DNA from: Panax quinquefolius
Taxonomy: Eukaryota > Streptophyta > Magnoliopsida > Apiales > Araliaceae
Assembly (NCBI GenBank): GCA_020205615.1
Contig: CM035151.1
Coordinates: forward strand, 45,251,409 to 45,315,408
Reading direction: 5' to 3'
Length of the DNA: 64,000 nucleotides
Shown here: piece after piece, positions 33,315-45,262 of the stretch
Position numbering within the stretch: position 1 is the first letter of the stretch
How the letters are laid out: every line of letters starts with the position of its first letter
Notes under the pieces: generated by a model
Told to the model about the DNA's origin: nothing
The model's database searches: none
The model's input: only the letters and a program-made list of their open reading frames with translations
Position numbers and translations under genes: made by a program

Positions 33315-36300
33315 TGTAACGCCCTGAAATCCGGTCTATCTTCACACCCGGATTCTGTACGTCACGAGTACATCCTTCATCCAACATACATCATTATATA
33401 CCAAAATATAACAACATACATTCTCAAATCCCAGGTTCTCAAAACCTTAAAACCTTTCTCATTACAAATATTGATAATTACATTATTCTTTTCATCTTAC
33501 AAGAGTGACTTTTATCTTCCACCAAGGATACATACAGTTCATTAAACTAGTCTATAGTTTAATTTTCATCTTTCTACATTATAAGTCTTCACTTGATCTT
33601 CTCGCTCATTCACATTCTGAATGGCACTTCATCTAGATACCGTCAGCTTGATCTATACGGGATCCTTAAATTCTTCTAACATCGTTCACTGAAAATGTTT
33701 TTCATTTAAAACAAGTGTGAGCATTCAGTTGCCCAGCAAGTCATAACAGTTTAACAAACAACTTCAAGAATTTAAACATTATTTTCAGACTTCAATAACC
33801 GAACAAGGTTACGAAGCAGCTTGAATAATAGGAATAGTCTTGATTCCTATCATCTTAAAACATTAGTCACATTCACTTTGAAATACTTTCATTCTCTACT
33901 CTCTTTCATGCACATTCTGTCTGGCTAGAATCAATAGCACAGACTTAACAATAATGGTTCATGTATAAATAGAAAATGGTCATATTGAACAGTTCAATCA
34001 TAGAACAGTTCATATCATAGAAACACCGAAGTGTTCACATTGTGGCACACAGCCTCATACATACTACCACCTTGTATAAATATCGCATATTCGCACATAG
34101 ACAGAACTTCTCAAGTTCAACATCTGAGAAGTTTAAGAAACTAGCATTCATATAGTATGAATGAAGTTAGGAAACTTGCCTTACACATAGCTACAGCTTA
34201 CGATACCGAATCGCTCATTCAAATCCCAATAACACATAAATAAATAACAAATACACCAATTAGTCATATACTTGACTTACGCATTGGTTTACTTAACTTT
34301 ACTTCTTAAGGTTCGCGTTCTTACAATATAATTTTACGCGACTAACTTTCATTACCGGTTTACGGTTTCATGACATACGGAGATGTCTTATTCAACACGT
34401 TCATCATCTTTGATGATTCACATTCTTATCTTCTTCATATACTTCTCTAGGACTCAGTACACATCGCTTCTCTGCTAGTAGTCCATATGGTACTCTGAGT
34501 GATTTCCCATAAACAACCAACAAACAAGTTCCCGTCTCATCTACACTGCCATCACAGTGAGTTAGATCGGTTACCATTTTTGTGTATACCTTCACTCTTT
34601 GAAGGAATTGTTTAGCCCAACTCCCATATGTCAACCATCAAAGGTTACGATTGTACCATAACCTAACTTTCTCTTAACTTATACGAATTATTAAATTATA
34701 ATGTTCGTTAAGTTAATTTCTTATTCCTTTTGGCTTTCTGGCAAGTAATTGCCATACCTCAGGATTCATTCTTATCCGACTCACATTCAGCTTTCATTAA
34801 TCTTATTACCGTTCGATATGGCTTTCTTAATACCATTCGTATCTTACTTACTATATTCATCAACCTCTAAGTCATACAACCAGGGTATACTTAGCACGTT
34901 CGTCCAACGTGAATACGATTCACGAGGATCGTTTACGTATTCAATGTTCACGTTGCTCGTCTCTTAATCTCTCATTCAACCTTTACTCAAGGTTTCAATT
35001 GCATTCATCGTTATCCATTCCATGAACCCCATGTTCATTAGTTTTTTCTTAACGTCGAAGCCATACAGTCTGTTGTATGCTAAGACCGATCGTTCATTGC
35101 AACAGCGTTGCATTAATTGTGCCTATACGCTTTACACTTATCTCTTATTACCATGACATAACATCGGAATTTTATTCATTATCTTCGCCACTCAACGTCT
35201 AAGGAATCACAATCACAGTAATCCCTCACGTTCGTTCATCGTGACTACGGTTCCCGTATATCGGTTCCGTAACCCACACCTATATTCTTTGTCTTTTAAT
35301 CTCGTTTAATCTTTTTGCTCAACCTTTATTAAAGGTTTAAAACACTTGATTAAGTGTTACATTAGTTGAACATTATGTTCATATTTCTTTCTTGCACATC
35401 CTCCAGTAACTGAGAACTAAAAATCTAATTTCTGGGCATTACTCTGCACCGGCGCTGTGGCGCCGTGCCCTTCTTTTCCTCTCGCGTTGCGGCGTGACCT
35501 ACTCCTCTCTCCTCTCTTCCCGGACTGGCACTGCGGCGCCAAGTCCTTTGTTATCTCTCGCGCTGCGACGCCACTCTCAAGAAGATTATGGTCGATCTCA
35601 TGACTGCGGCATTTAAGGCTTCTCTGAGCACGACTTCTCGCCTACTGACTAGTATGAAACCTAGAAAAATTTTCTAAGTCTTTTACAAGCTTGAGACACT
35701 GATTTCGAAATCTCATAACTTCTTCGTTATAACTCAGAACGAGGTTGTTCCAAAGCCATTTTATTCCTTATCTTATGCACTTCGATTACCCTAGGACAGA
35801 ACTTTGTTTTGAATCCATTAACATGCCATTCAATTGGCTTAATCTTCATTCTTTGTTCATTTTATTGTTTTAACGTTCTTTGTTCGTTCGTCCGTAATTT
35901 GGTCATCTGAACTCGGAATTCGTTCGTTCTTGAGTCCACAACTCAAGTTTTATACGTTCTCTTACATTCTTATGAAATCGTACACGTTCGGGTTCATTTA
36001 CTAACTTTCAAATTTTCGTTCTTCTTTTACAAAATTTTTGCCATAACTTCGTTATAGCTCAATTTTAATCTGTTCTTCATGAACATTTCTAACGTTCCTA
36101 ACCAAGCAATTAGCATCTACCTTATACGCGATGGTTTTAAACTTGTCCATCAATAAAAATTACACTACGATGGTTTTAAATTTGTCCATCAACAACGTTC
36201 TTCATGTTCTTCGCGTGTTCTTTGCGTTCTTCATTCGTTCTTCATTTTTAATCGATATTTTGGATAACGATTTCACTTTTTCTTGGAATTTGATTTTATA

Positions 36301-37664
36301 GAACACCATTCCTTACTTAATTCACCTACTTGTTCATAATATTAATTCGGATCGCACAAAATCCTCAAGAATCTTATACTTGCTTAAGAAATTTATAAAC
36401 TAAATTTCTTATTTCTTATTTGTTATTTTGTCATGATTTCAACCATATGAAATAATTCTCAATATCTTTTAATCCTTATTCTCATTAAGTTATGTTTTAA
36501 ACATAGAAACTTAATGAAAATTATTAGAAGAACTAAGGTTCGGATTACCGTTCTTCTTTAATCCTCTTCCGTTAGACAAAGCCGACGATTTGTGAGCTTT
36601 TCTATTTCTCGATCACTTTTATCTCTCGCATTCATGCTCACGCTCTTCCTTTTCCTCTCCTAATCGAGTTCTCTCTCTCTCTCTCTCTCTCAAGTTCTAG
36701 GATTTTCAAAATCCTAGAAAATGAAAATCTAGTTTTCTATTTATAGAAAACCAAAGCTAGGGACAAAATAGTCATTTCGCCTCTAAAGTCACTATTCCCA
36801 CCTCCTTAAAAACATAGCCACCAAGTTTACTTGGCCACCACCCTTACTTGGTGGCCAAGTGGCCGCCCTTTATGCCCATGGGTCATCCCTATGGGTTGCC
36901 CCATGGGTTTTACCCATCCGGTGACTCATCGGTGCGATCCGCGGTTAATTTCTTTGGATCGGGCTTAATCTTAATTCTTCTTGGGCCTAACTTGGGCTTA
37001 ACTTCACAAATCATTGGGCTTGACATAATCCAAGTCCAATTGGATTCTACAAAAGTCTATGAACACAAAGTCCATTAAGACTAATCGTATTCTACGCATT
37101 CCTTTCTCGTAATCTCGTAATCTCTTCGTATTTAACTCGTACGACATTCGTATTATACGTCATACTAATCTTCATAATATACTCGTATAATAACTCGTAT
37201 CATACTCGTATTTCTCACGCATAATAACCCTAGTTATTATACGTACTCATTACATTCTCGGAACTCACTTTCCCTAACCCTTAGGTTTTGAGTCTGCAGG
37301 CGAAAACTTCGTTTTTGCCGTAACTGAAATATTATTGAGTATTCCATCACGTCTCAAAGATTCACGCAATCAATAACTTCTCGGAATTTCAAAATAAATC
37401 TCCGAGCAGAAACGGGTGAATAGTGTCTATTTCGTCTTTTTCCACGGAAATATTTTTGTTCCCGAAAAATTTTATTTTCGTCTTGAAAATTCTTACTCGT
37501 TCAATCTAGTTCGTAGCCAGAATCCTCCCGATTAATAATCATTCTAGGTTATAAAACGATTAATAAACACATAGCACAGAATAGTATTAATAAAAATTCA
37601 TTTTATTAATAATTAATTCTTTAAATCTTAATTTCTGGACAATCCGGATTTCCGGGTTGTCACA
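33315..37664 (-). repeat. 3' LTR of the LARD
   Basis: On the minus strand it runs from TGTGACAACCCGG at 37664 to GGGCGTTACA at 33315, 4350 bases. U3 features in order are TACGAGTA-type repeats (37085-37250), a CCCATGGG block (36870-36920), an inverted repeat (about 36833-36862), TATAAATA (36739-36746) and a TC run (about 36670-36690). A GC island (35445-35575) and the common hairpin (33718-33735) follow. The 76-codon plus-strand frame at 36848 is antisense to the promoter and not a gene. Confidence 0.9.
35445..35575 (-). repeat. GC-rich island in the LARD 3' LTR
   Basis: It holds four GCGCTGxGGCGCC-type boxes seen on the plus strand, some decayed by C-to-T type changes (for example GCGCTGCGACGCC). 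The homologous island in the other LTR is at 45030-45262. Confidence 0.75.
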
Positions 37665-39430
37665 TCCTTCCCCCCTTATAAAAATTCCGTCCTCGAAATT
37701 TCTTCAAACCATACCCATTTCCGGGTCATCACATTCACCCCCTTCTTCACAGAATTTTGTCCTCGAAATTTTAACTCACTCTTCTTCTCAACTTCTCTTC
37801 AAAGAAGTTCTTATCTTTCAAACATTCCCTCACCTTCATAACTTATCAAGAATCATGAAGTGAAAGGAATAACGAGGATTATAAAGATTTCTTTAAAACA
37901 TTTCATACTTTTCTGAGGGGTCAAATTGACCCTGAACTCTTACTAGGTTAAACAACATGACGCCGTAACCTTTTTTTCCACGGTCAGTTTACAATCACAA
38001 AGAAGGTTAACTACCTCTTCCATATGTAGGTGATCAACCCATCATATAACCTCAATTTGGAGTATGTTAACCTCAGGCTTAATCATTAGAATCCGCACCA
38101 AAACAATTTGGTTCGGCATAGCTCTTCAAAGAAAGCTCGATTTTCTTTTAATCACGACTTATCATTTGTCTTAGCCAAATCAAATAGCCTCGACCATACC
38201 AATAAATTGGACATCAACTTGAAACATTCGTCTAGTCAACTCGCTTGACATCGACTAATTCTTTAAATTCGTTTGCAATACATCAAAACGTTTCATTTAG
38301 TCATGATACCGCACTTTTCACAGTACGTTGAGGACTTCGTCAGTTTATGACTTTGTCATTATGCATCATACCATAGCAGGTTGCTGATCCTCTGATCAAA
38401 TTCAACACCAGGTTTAATTGCATTAATAACTCCATCCTTTTATCATCCTTGCATCAAATGCACTGATGATATAAAATTCATTTTGATATTTCAAATCAAT
38501 TCCTGTCTAGCCGAAACAATTAGCATAGACATACCAAGAATAGTTCTTTTAAAATCCATTGGTTCCAAAAGTCGAACCCATTCCTTCATTTTCAAAATGC
38601 GCACATTAGCACGATTTCAAGAAATTTTGAAATCTAGCATAGCTAGATGACTTGAAATATCCTATTCTCCATCTTCCTTCATTGTCTTACTTACGACAAT
38701 ACTTAATCTTCTCTAGCACCTTCAATGCTAAGTCTACTAAAAATTCTTACTTTCAGTCTAAACATTCCTATACCTTAGTATAGTTCATCAACTTACCACA
38801 CTTTATGTGTTTAGGAACTTTCCATAACCTTATGTGTTTAAGAACTTATCTTCGCAATATGTAATCCAAGAACAAATCAAGGACTATCCATATGCTTAGG
38901 GCTCAGAAACATAGCATATAACTATGAGTCACAAACTTTTTATAAGTATGAGTTTCAAGAACCCGCACCTATCTTATCATTTTCTACCTATCAAGTATAT
39001 ACATGTGAAAAGATTCACCTTCTCTTTATATACATCTTGATAGCGCGACCAATTTCAATGATTATCACTATAATAAACTGAGTGGTTGTTACACCACGCA
39101 CAAACCTCTGCCTATATAATGATTCATACAACTCAGCCATCACATGAGTCCTCAATTGAAATCTTACAACTTCTAACTTTCTCTTTACTTAATACGAATT
39201 TTCTTTAATTCGTATACTATCCTTTACAACTCAATCTGAGTTCTTCTTTCCGTACTACTTCGTAGTATCATTCATTCATATCATTAGCTATAAATCATTC
39301 ATCGTTTAACAGCTCATCTGTTACTACGATTTACTATGATCGCGTGGTGATCTTCTTATCCTTATCTTTACGATTATAGTCTTAGGTACTCATACCTAAG
39401 GTTTATAACCTATTAGCTCTGATACCAACC
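37665..39430 (-). mobile_element. Interior of the LARD, non-coding
   Basis: The polypurine tract is at 37665-37677 (TAAGGGGGGAAGGA on the minus strand). A second LTR-end-like and tract-like block (TTTCCGGGTCATCACA, then 'cccccttcttcacag') lies at 37715-37770, a local duplication of the LTR/interior junction. From 37890 to about 38130, 'ctgaggggtcaaattgaccc', 'gtaggtgatcaaccc' and 'gaatccgcacca' resemble the LTR family at 23771-27067 and 63313-64000. The rest is AT-rich with no recognisable protein. Confidence 0.8.
39416..39427 (-). other. Primer-binding site of the LARD (tRNA-iMet)
   Basis: The minus strand reads TGGTATCAGAGC, the exact standard initiator tRNA-Met site, three bases after the 5' LTR end. 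Confidence 0.9.
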
Positions 39431-41068
39431 TGTAACGCCCCGAAATCTGGTCTATATTCACACCCGGATTCTGTACGTCATGAGTACATCCTTCATCCAA
39501 CATACATCATTATATACCGAAATATAACAACATACATTCTCAAATCCCAGGTTCTCGAAACCTTAGAACCTTTCTTATTACAAATAATGAAAATTACATT
39601 ATTCCTTTCATCTTACAAGAGTGACTTTTATCCACCACCAAGGATACATACAGTTCATTAAACTAGTCTATAGTTTAATTTTCCTCTTTCTACATTACAA
39701 GTCTTCACTTGATCATCTCGCTCATTCACATTCTGAATGGCACTTCATCTGGATTCTGTCAGCTTGATCTATACGGGATCCTTAAGTTCTTCTAACATCG
39801 TTCGCTGAAAATGTTTTTCATTTAAAGCAAGTGTGAGCATTCAATTGCCCAGCAAGTCATAACAGTTGAACAAACAACTTCAAGAATTTAAACATTCTTT
39901 TCAGACTTCAATAACCGAACAAGGTTACGAAGCAGCTTGAATAATAGGAATAGTCTTGATTCCTATCATCTTAAAACATTAGTCACATTCACTTTGAAAT
40001 ACTTTCATTCTCTACTCTCTTTCATGCACATTCTGTCTGGCTAGAATCAATAGCACAGACTTAACAATAATGGTTCATATATAAACAGAACATGGTCATA
40101 TTGAACAGTTCAATCATAGAACAGTTCATATCATAGAAACACCAAAGTGTTCACATTGTGGCAAACTATCATACATATACATACTACCACCTTGCACAAA
40201 TATCGCATATTCAAGATACATAGCGAGAACTTCTCAAGTTCAACATCTGAGAAGTTTAAGAAACTAGCATTCATATAGTATGAATGAAGTTAGGAAACTT
40301 GCCTTTTACGCATTTACGACTTCTGTTGACGCTGCTCATTCCAATCCCTATAACACATAAGGAAATAAAAAATACACCAATTAGTCATATACTTGAATTA
40401 CGCATTGGTTTACTTAACTTTACTTCTTAAGGTTCGCGTTCTTACAATATAATTTTACGCGACTAACTTTCATTACCGGTTTACGGTTTCATGACATACA
40501 AAGATGTCTTACTCAACACGTTCATCATCTTTGATGATTCACATTCTTATCTTCTTCATATACTTCTCTAGGACTCAGTACACATCGCTTCTCTGCTAGT
40601 AGTCCATATGGTACTCTTAGTGATTTCCCACAAACAACCAACAAACAAGTTCCCATCTCATCTACACTGCCATCATAGTGAGTTAGATCAGTTGCCAGTT
40701 TTGTGTATACCTTCGTTCTCTGAAGGAATTGTTTAGCCTAACTCCCATATGTCAACCATTAAAGGTTACGATTGTACCACAACCTAACTTTCTCTTAACT
40801 TATACGAATTATTAAATTATAATGTTCGTTAAGTTAATTTCTTATTCCTTTTGGCTTTCTGGCAAGTAATTGCCATACCTCAGGATTCATTCTTATCCGA
40901 CTCACATTTGGCTTTCATTAATCTTATTACCATTCGATACGGCTTTCTTAATACCATTCGTATCTTACTTACTACATTCATCAACGTCTAAGTCATACAA
41001 CCAGGGTATACTTAGACAGAACTTCTCAAGTTCAACATCTGAGAAGTTTAAGAAACTAGCATTCATAT

Positions 41069-41937
41069 TGTAAGACCCCAACTTATTATAAATAAAATTG
41101 AATTTCCCTATTTATTATCTTGAAATAATAAGGTGATAATTTGATATAATACTTTGGTTAAGGGAGAAATGTGCAAATTTTGCAAAATAAGCAAGTGGTC
41201 ATAAAATATTCATTTTTTCGGGGAATATTCGTTTGGTCGTGAAATATTCTTGTTGTTGGGGAATATTTGTACGACGGCGCAACCATTTGTGGGCCCCATA
41301 ACAGAATAACTATCGAATGAAGAAAACGACAAGTTTGAATTTTTATAAATAACGGCGTAATCGTTAACGTTAACACTGTAGGATTACCTGGTGGTTAAAA
41401 TAAAGTAATACACGTGGTTGCACAGTAGCACACGGTATTGCACAGTATTTTTTTGAATTATTGATTCTTACGTAAGAAGACACTACTCAATAATTGTTAC
41501 AGTAGTTACTGTTCAATATTTTATTTTATTGATTCAATAATTGTTGCGTTGATATTTTATATTATTGTTGTTTCAATAATTGTCACCGCACAGTATTTCC
41601 TATTATCCGATCAATAATTTATATTATTTGAATAATATTATTAGATAGCATTATTGGCAATGTCTACAAAGTTCTGTCAATGAGAGGTTTGGTCACCTAA
41701 TTGCATACGCGCCATGATGAGGAGAAATCCTTATTGAAAGCCCCTCTTTCTGAGGAACAGTGCGTTTGTCATAATTGTGATTACGTAATATTATTTGTGA
41801 ATAATTAATTATTGATTTATATGATAAGGAAATATTTATTTTATGTGGATATAATTGATGGAATGCTGCAGGAATTATTTGTTGAAAGTTGGCACTTATT
41901 TTCTTCGATAAATATGCATTCATATATTATAATTGTT

Positions 41938-41995
<58 letters not shown>

Positions 41996-43745
41996 CATGT
42001 GACTAAAAGATGGAGTAATCGAATTGTATTCGTATTCATTATTCAAAAGCAGTATACCGTGTTTATTTCCTAAGTTTGTTAGTGAAGAAATTTCCTGTAA
42101 ATTGTTTGTCAAAATTTTCTGCAAACCATTCTTTGGTTTTTAAAAGTAGTATGCTTTTGGTTAGTTTTTTTTCAAAGTTGCTGGTTAGTTGTTGCATATT
42201 TTCTTCTTCTATTTATTGAGTGGTAGACATTTTGTAAAATCATTTCCTTGTTTCCAAAATGGTGGGCCTTCAAACAATTGAAAATTTTGTGTTAGGCATT
42301 AAAAAATAAATTTTCCAGCAAAGTGATGGACCAATAAAATGTGAGTTTTCATTTTCAAATTCTTCCTGCCAACTTGATTTCAAGGGGTGGCCCCCACCCA
42401 TAAGGAAAATATAATGAGTTAGGCAAAAGTAGGCAAATAACTTTGTTTGTTGTTCTTCCTTCGTTGCTATAAATAGGGAGTAACCCCTCATTCCTTCACA
42501 CACCATCTCATAAATAAGAAATCCTTATTCTATAATATTGTGAGTATTTTCTTAAGTATAAAAATACTTTGAGCGTAGTTTTTCTTCAACATTTTCACAG
42601 AATAATATCCGATATTCCAATCAAATCCTAAATTTGAACTTACTATGGTAAGTATTGCTTCTATAATTCCTGAAATGATTAGAAATTTCGCTTCATCTAA
42701 TATCATTTCATAGGATTATTGGTCTGAACTTTTTATCAAATTTGTAACTTTTCATGACTGGGTAGTGTTCACATTTACTGTTCACGGTAGTTCACGAGTC
42801 TTCGTTCACTTGCATCTTTGTTCACAGTCTTCGTTCATGAGTAATCGCTTCACGGTCTTGTTCACACAAAAGAAAAAATATTTATTTTTTTTCTTCTTCC
42901 AAGTTATCTGTTGTAACCCTTATTCTTGAAATTTAATCCATGTTTTGATCTTCATTCTTGAATTTTACTCCATTATAGTTTATTATGGAGTATTATTGAT
43001 CTTGGATAAACTGTTACACGAATCCCTAATATTTGTCCTTCGGTCTCACTAGATTCGTTCTTTAAAATATTTTTCATCATCCTCAGTCCTAAATGATGAT
43101 ATTACTGAATATCTTTGGCCTGTAGTGCAAAGATGAATGATTAACTGATGAATATCTTTGGCCTGTAGTGCAAAGATGAATATTTTATTAAAGATGTATA
43201 TTGATTGATGTTACAGGGATAAAATATTGATGATGGACTTTTAAATCTTAGAAGATAGTAGAACTCATTCTCTACTTGACTCTTCTAATGGATTGTTGTT
43301 TTCGCTGCAGTTGTTGATCTAAAATTTGTTGTCTAATATATTTTATCAAATTTTTCCCTGTTGAAGACTAATGATAAATTGTTTGTTTATTATCTTAGTC
43401 ATAATATTCGTTACTGGGCTAGTTGAGCTCACCCTTTTCCTTTTTGTTCCATTTTTCTTCCCAAGAAGTGAGAACATAGCAGGAACTAACCGGGGTATGG
43501 ACTGATGGTTCAGGATAGATGTATAAATAGTCATCACTATTTTGTAAAATAGTGTATCAATAATTGTAATGAGGACTCCTTTTGAGTTTGTATACTCTCT
43601 ATTAGACTATATTTGTATTCAAACTCACAGTATATGTGTTATCGTATTTTTCACGACAATTGTATTACTGAAGTTGTATTTATTTCTGTACCATGTATTT
43701 GGCGACTCAGAATGGGTGATGTATACCTATTTTGGGGACGTCACA
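41069..43745 (+). mobile_element. Gypsy-type solo LTR nested in the LARD
   Basis: It begins TGTAAGACCCCAACTT and ends GGGGACGTCACA, flanked by CATAT (41064-41068) and TATAT (43746-43750), one mismatch. The empty site reads through at 34160 and 40290. CTATAAATAGG is at 42468-42478, the common hairpin at 43415-43431 and two GGCCTGTAGTGCA repeats at 43105-43190. It is 2677 bases with no coding sequence and is the complete relative of the truncated LTR at 28156. Confidence 0.92.
41941..41993 (+). repeat. TA microsatellite
   Basis: A pure TA run of about 26 units lies inside the solo LTR and is absent from the related LTR at 28156. Confidence 0.95.
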
Positions 43746-45029
43746 TATATAGTATGAATGAAGTTAGGAAACTTTCCTTACGCATAGCTACAGCTTACGC
43801 TGAACTGCTCATTCCAATCCTTATAACATATAAGAAAATAACAAATACACCAATTAGTCATATACTTGACTTACGCATTGGTTTACTTAACTTTACTTCT
43901 TAAGGTTCGCGTTCTTACAATATAATTTTACGCGACTAACTTTCATTACTGGTTTACGGTTTCATGACATACGGAGATGTCTCACTCAACACGTTCATCA
44001 TCTTTGATGATTCACATTCTTATCTTCTTCATATACTTCTCTAGGACTCAGTACACATCGCTTCTCTGCTAGTAGTCCATATGGTACTCTGAGTGGTTTC
44101 CCTCAAACAACAAACAAACAAGTTCCCGTCTCATCTACACTGCCATCACAGTGAGTTAGATCGGTTGCCAGTTTTTTATATACCTTCGCTCTCTGAAGGA
44201 ATTGTTTAGCCCAGCTCCCATATGTCAACAATCAAAGGTTACGATTGTACCACAACCTAACTTTCTCTTAACTTATACGAATTATTAAATTATAATGTTC
44301 ATTAAGTTAATTTCTTATTCCTTTTGGCTTTCTGGCAAGTAATTGCCATACCTTAGGATTCATTCTTATCCGACTCACATTCGGCTTTAATTAATCTTCT
44401 TACCGTTCGATACGACTTTCTTAATACAATTCGTATCTTACTTACTATATTCATCAATGTCTAAGTCATACAACCAGGGTATACTTAGCACGTTCGTCCA
44501 ACGCAAATACGAATCACGAGGATTGTTTACTTATTCAACGTTCACGTTGCTTGTCTCTTAATCTCTCATTCAACCTTTACTCAAGGTTTCAATTGCATTC
44601 ATCGTTATCTATTCCATGAACCCCATGTTCATTATTTTTTCTTAACGTCGAAGCCATACAGTCTGTTGTATGCTAAGACCGATCGTTAATTGCAACAACG
44701 TTGCGTTCATAGCGTCTATACGCTTTACACTTATCTCTTATAACCATGACATAACATTGGAATGTTTTTCATTATCTTCGCCACTCATTGTCTAAGGAAT
44801 CACAATCACGGTAATCCCTCGCGTTCGTTCATCGTGACTACGGTCCCCGGATATCGGTTCCGTAACCCGCACCTACATTCTTTGTCTTTTAATCTCGTTT
44901 AATCTTTTTGTTCAACCTTTATTAAAGGTTTAAAACCCTTGATTAAGTGTTACATTAGTTGAACATTGTGTTCATATTTCTTTCTTGCACATCCTCTAGT
45001 AACTGAGAACTAAAAATCTCATTTCTGGG

Positions 45030-45262
45030 CATTACTCTTGCATCACACTTGGCGCCTGGCCATGCCGCTGCCCTTCCTTTCCTCTCTCTCCTGTCATGCA
45101 CATGCGACCTACTTCTCTCTCCTCTCTTCCAGGACTGGCGCTGCGGTGCCAAGTCCTTTGTTATCTCTCGAGTTGCGGTGCCACTCTCCAGAAGATTATG
45201 GCTGATCTCGCGCTGCGGCGCCGGCCTCCAAGTCATGACTCGCGCTGCGGCGCCGAGTATGA
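45030..45262 (-). repeat. GC-rich island in the LARD 5' LTR
   Basis: Repeated GCGCTGCGGCGCC-type boxes lie at about 45133, 45210 and 45240, with CG-depleted variants between them. On the element's sense strand the core is GGCGCCGCAGCGCGAG, as in the X and Z LTRs. Confidence 0.75.

Larger units (their letters stand above)
40221..44488 (-). repeat. Direct duplication of about 796 bases in the LARD 5' LTR
   Basis: The segment from 'agaacttctcaagttcaac' to GGGTATACTTAG occurs once in the left LTR (34099-34894) and twice here (40221-41015, and 41014-41068 joined to 43751-44488). The junction has only a two- to three-base overlap (TAG). The second copy was then hit by the solo LTR. Confidence 0.85.

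Noticed and set aside
36848..37078. 76-codon frame present in both LARD LTRs (also 46445-46675)
   Set aside because: The two copies are LTR copies of each other, so similarity is expected. The frame is antisense to the LARD promoter block and has no recognisable protein features.
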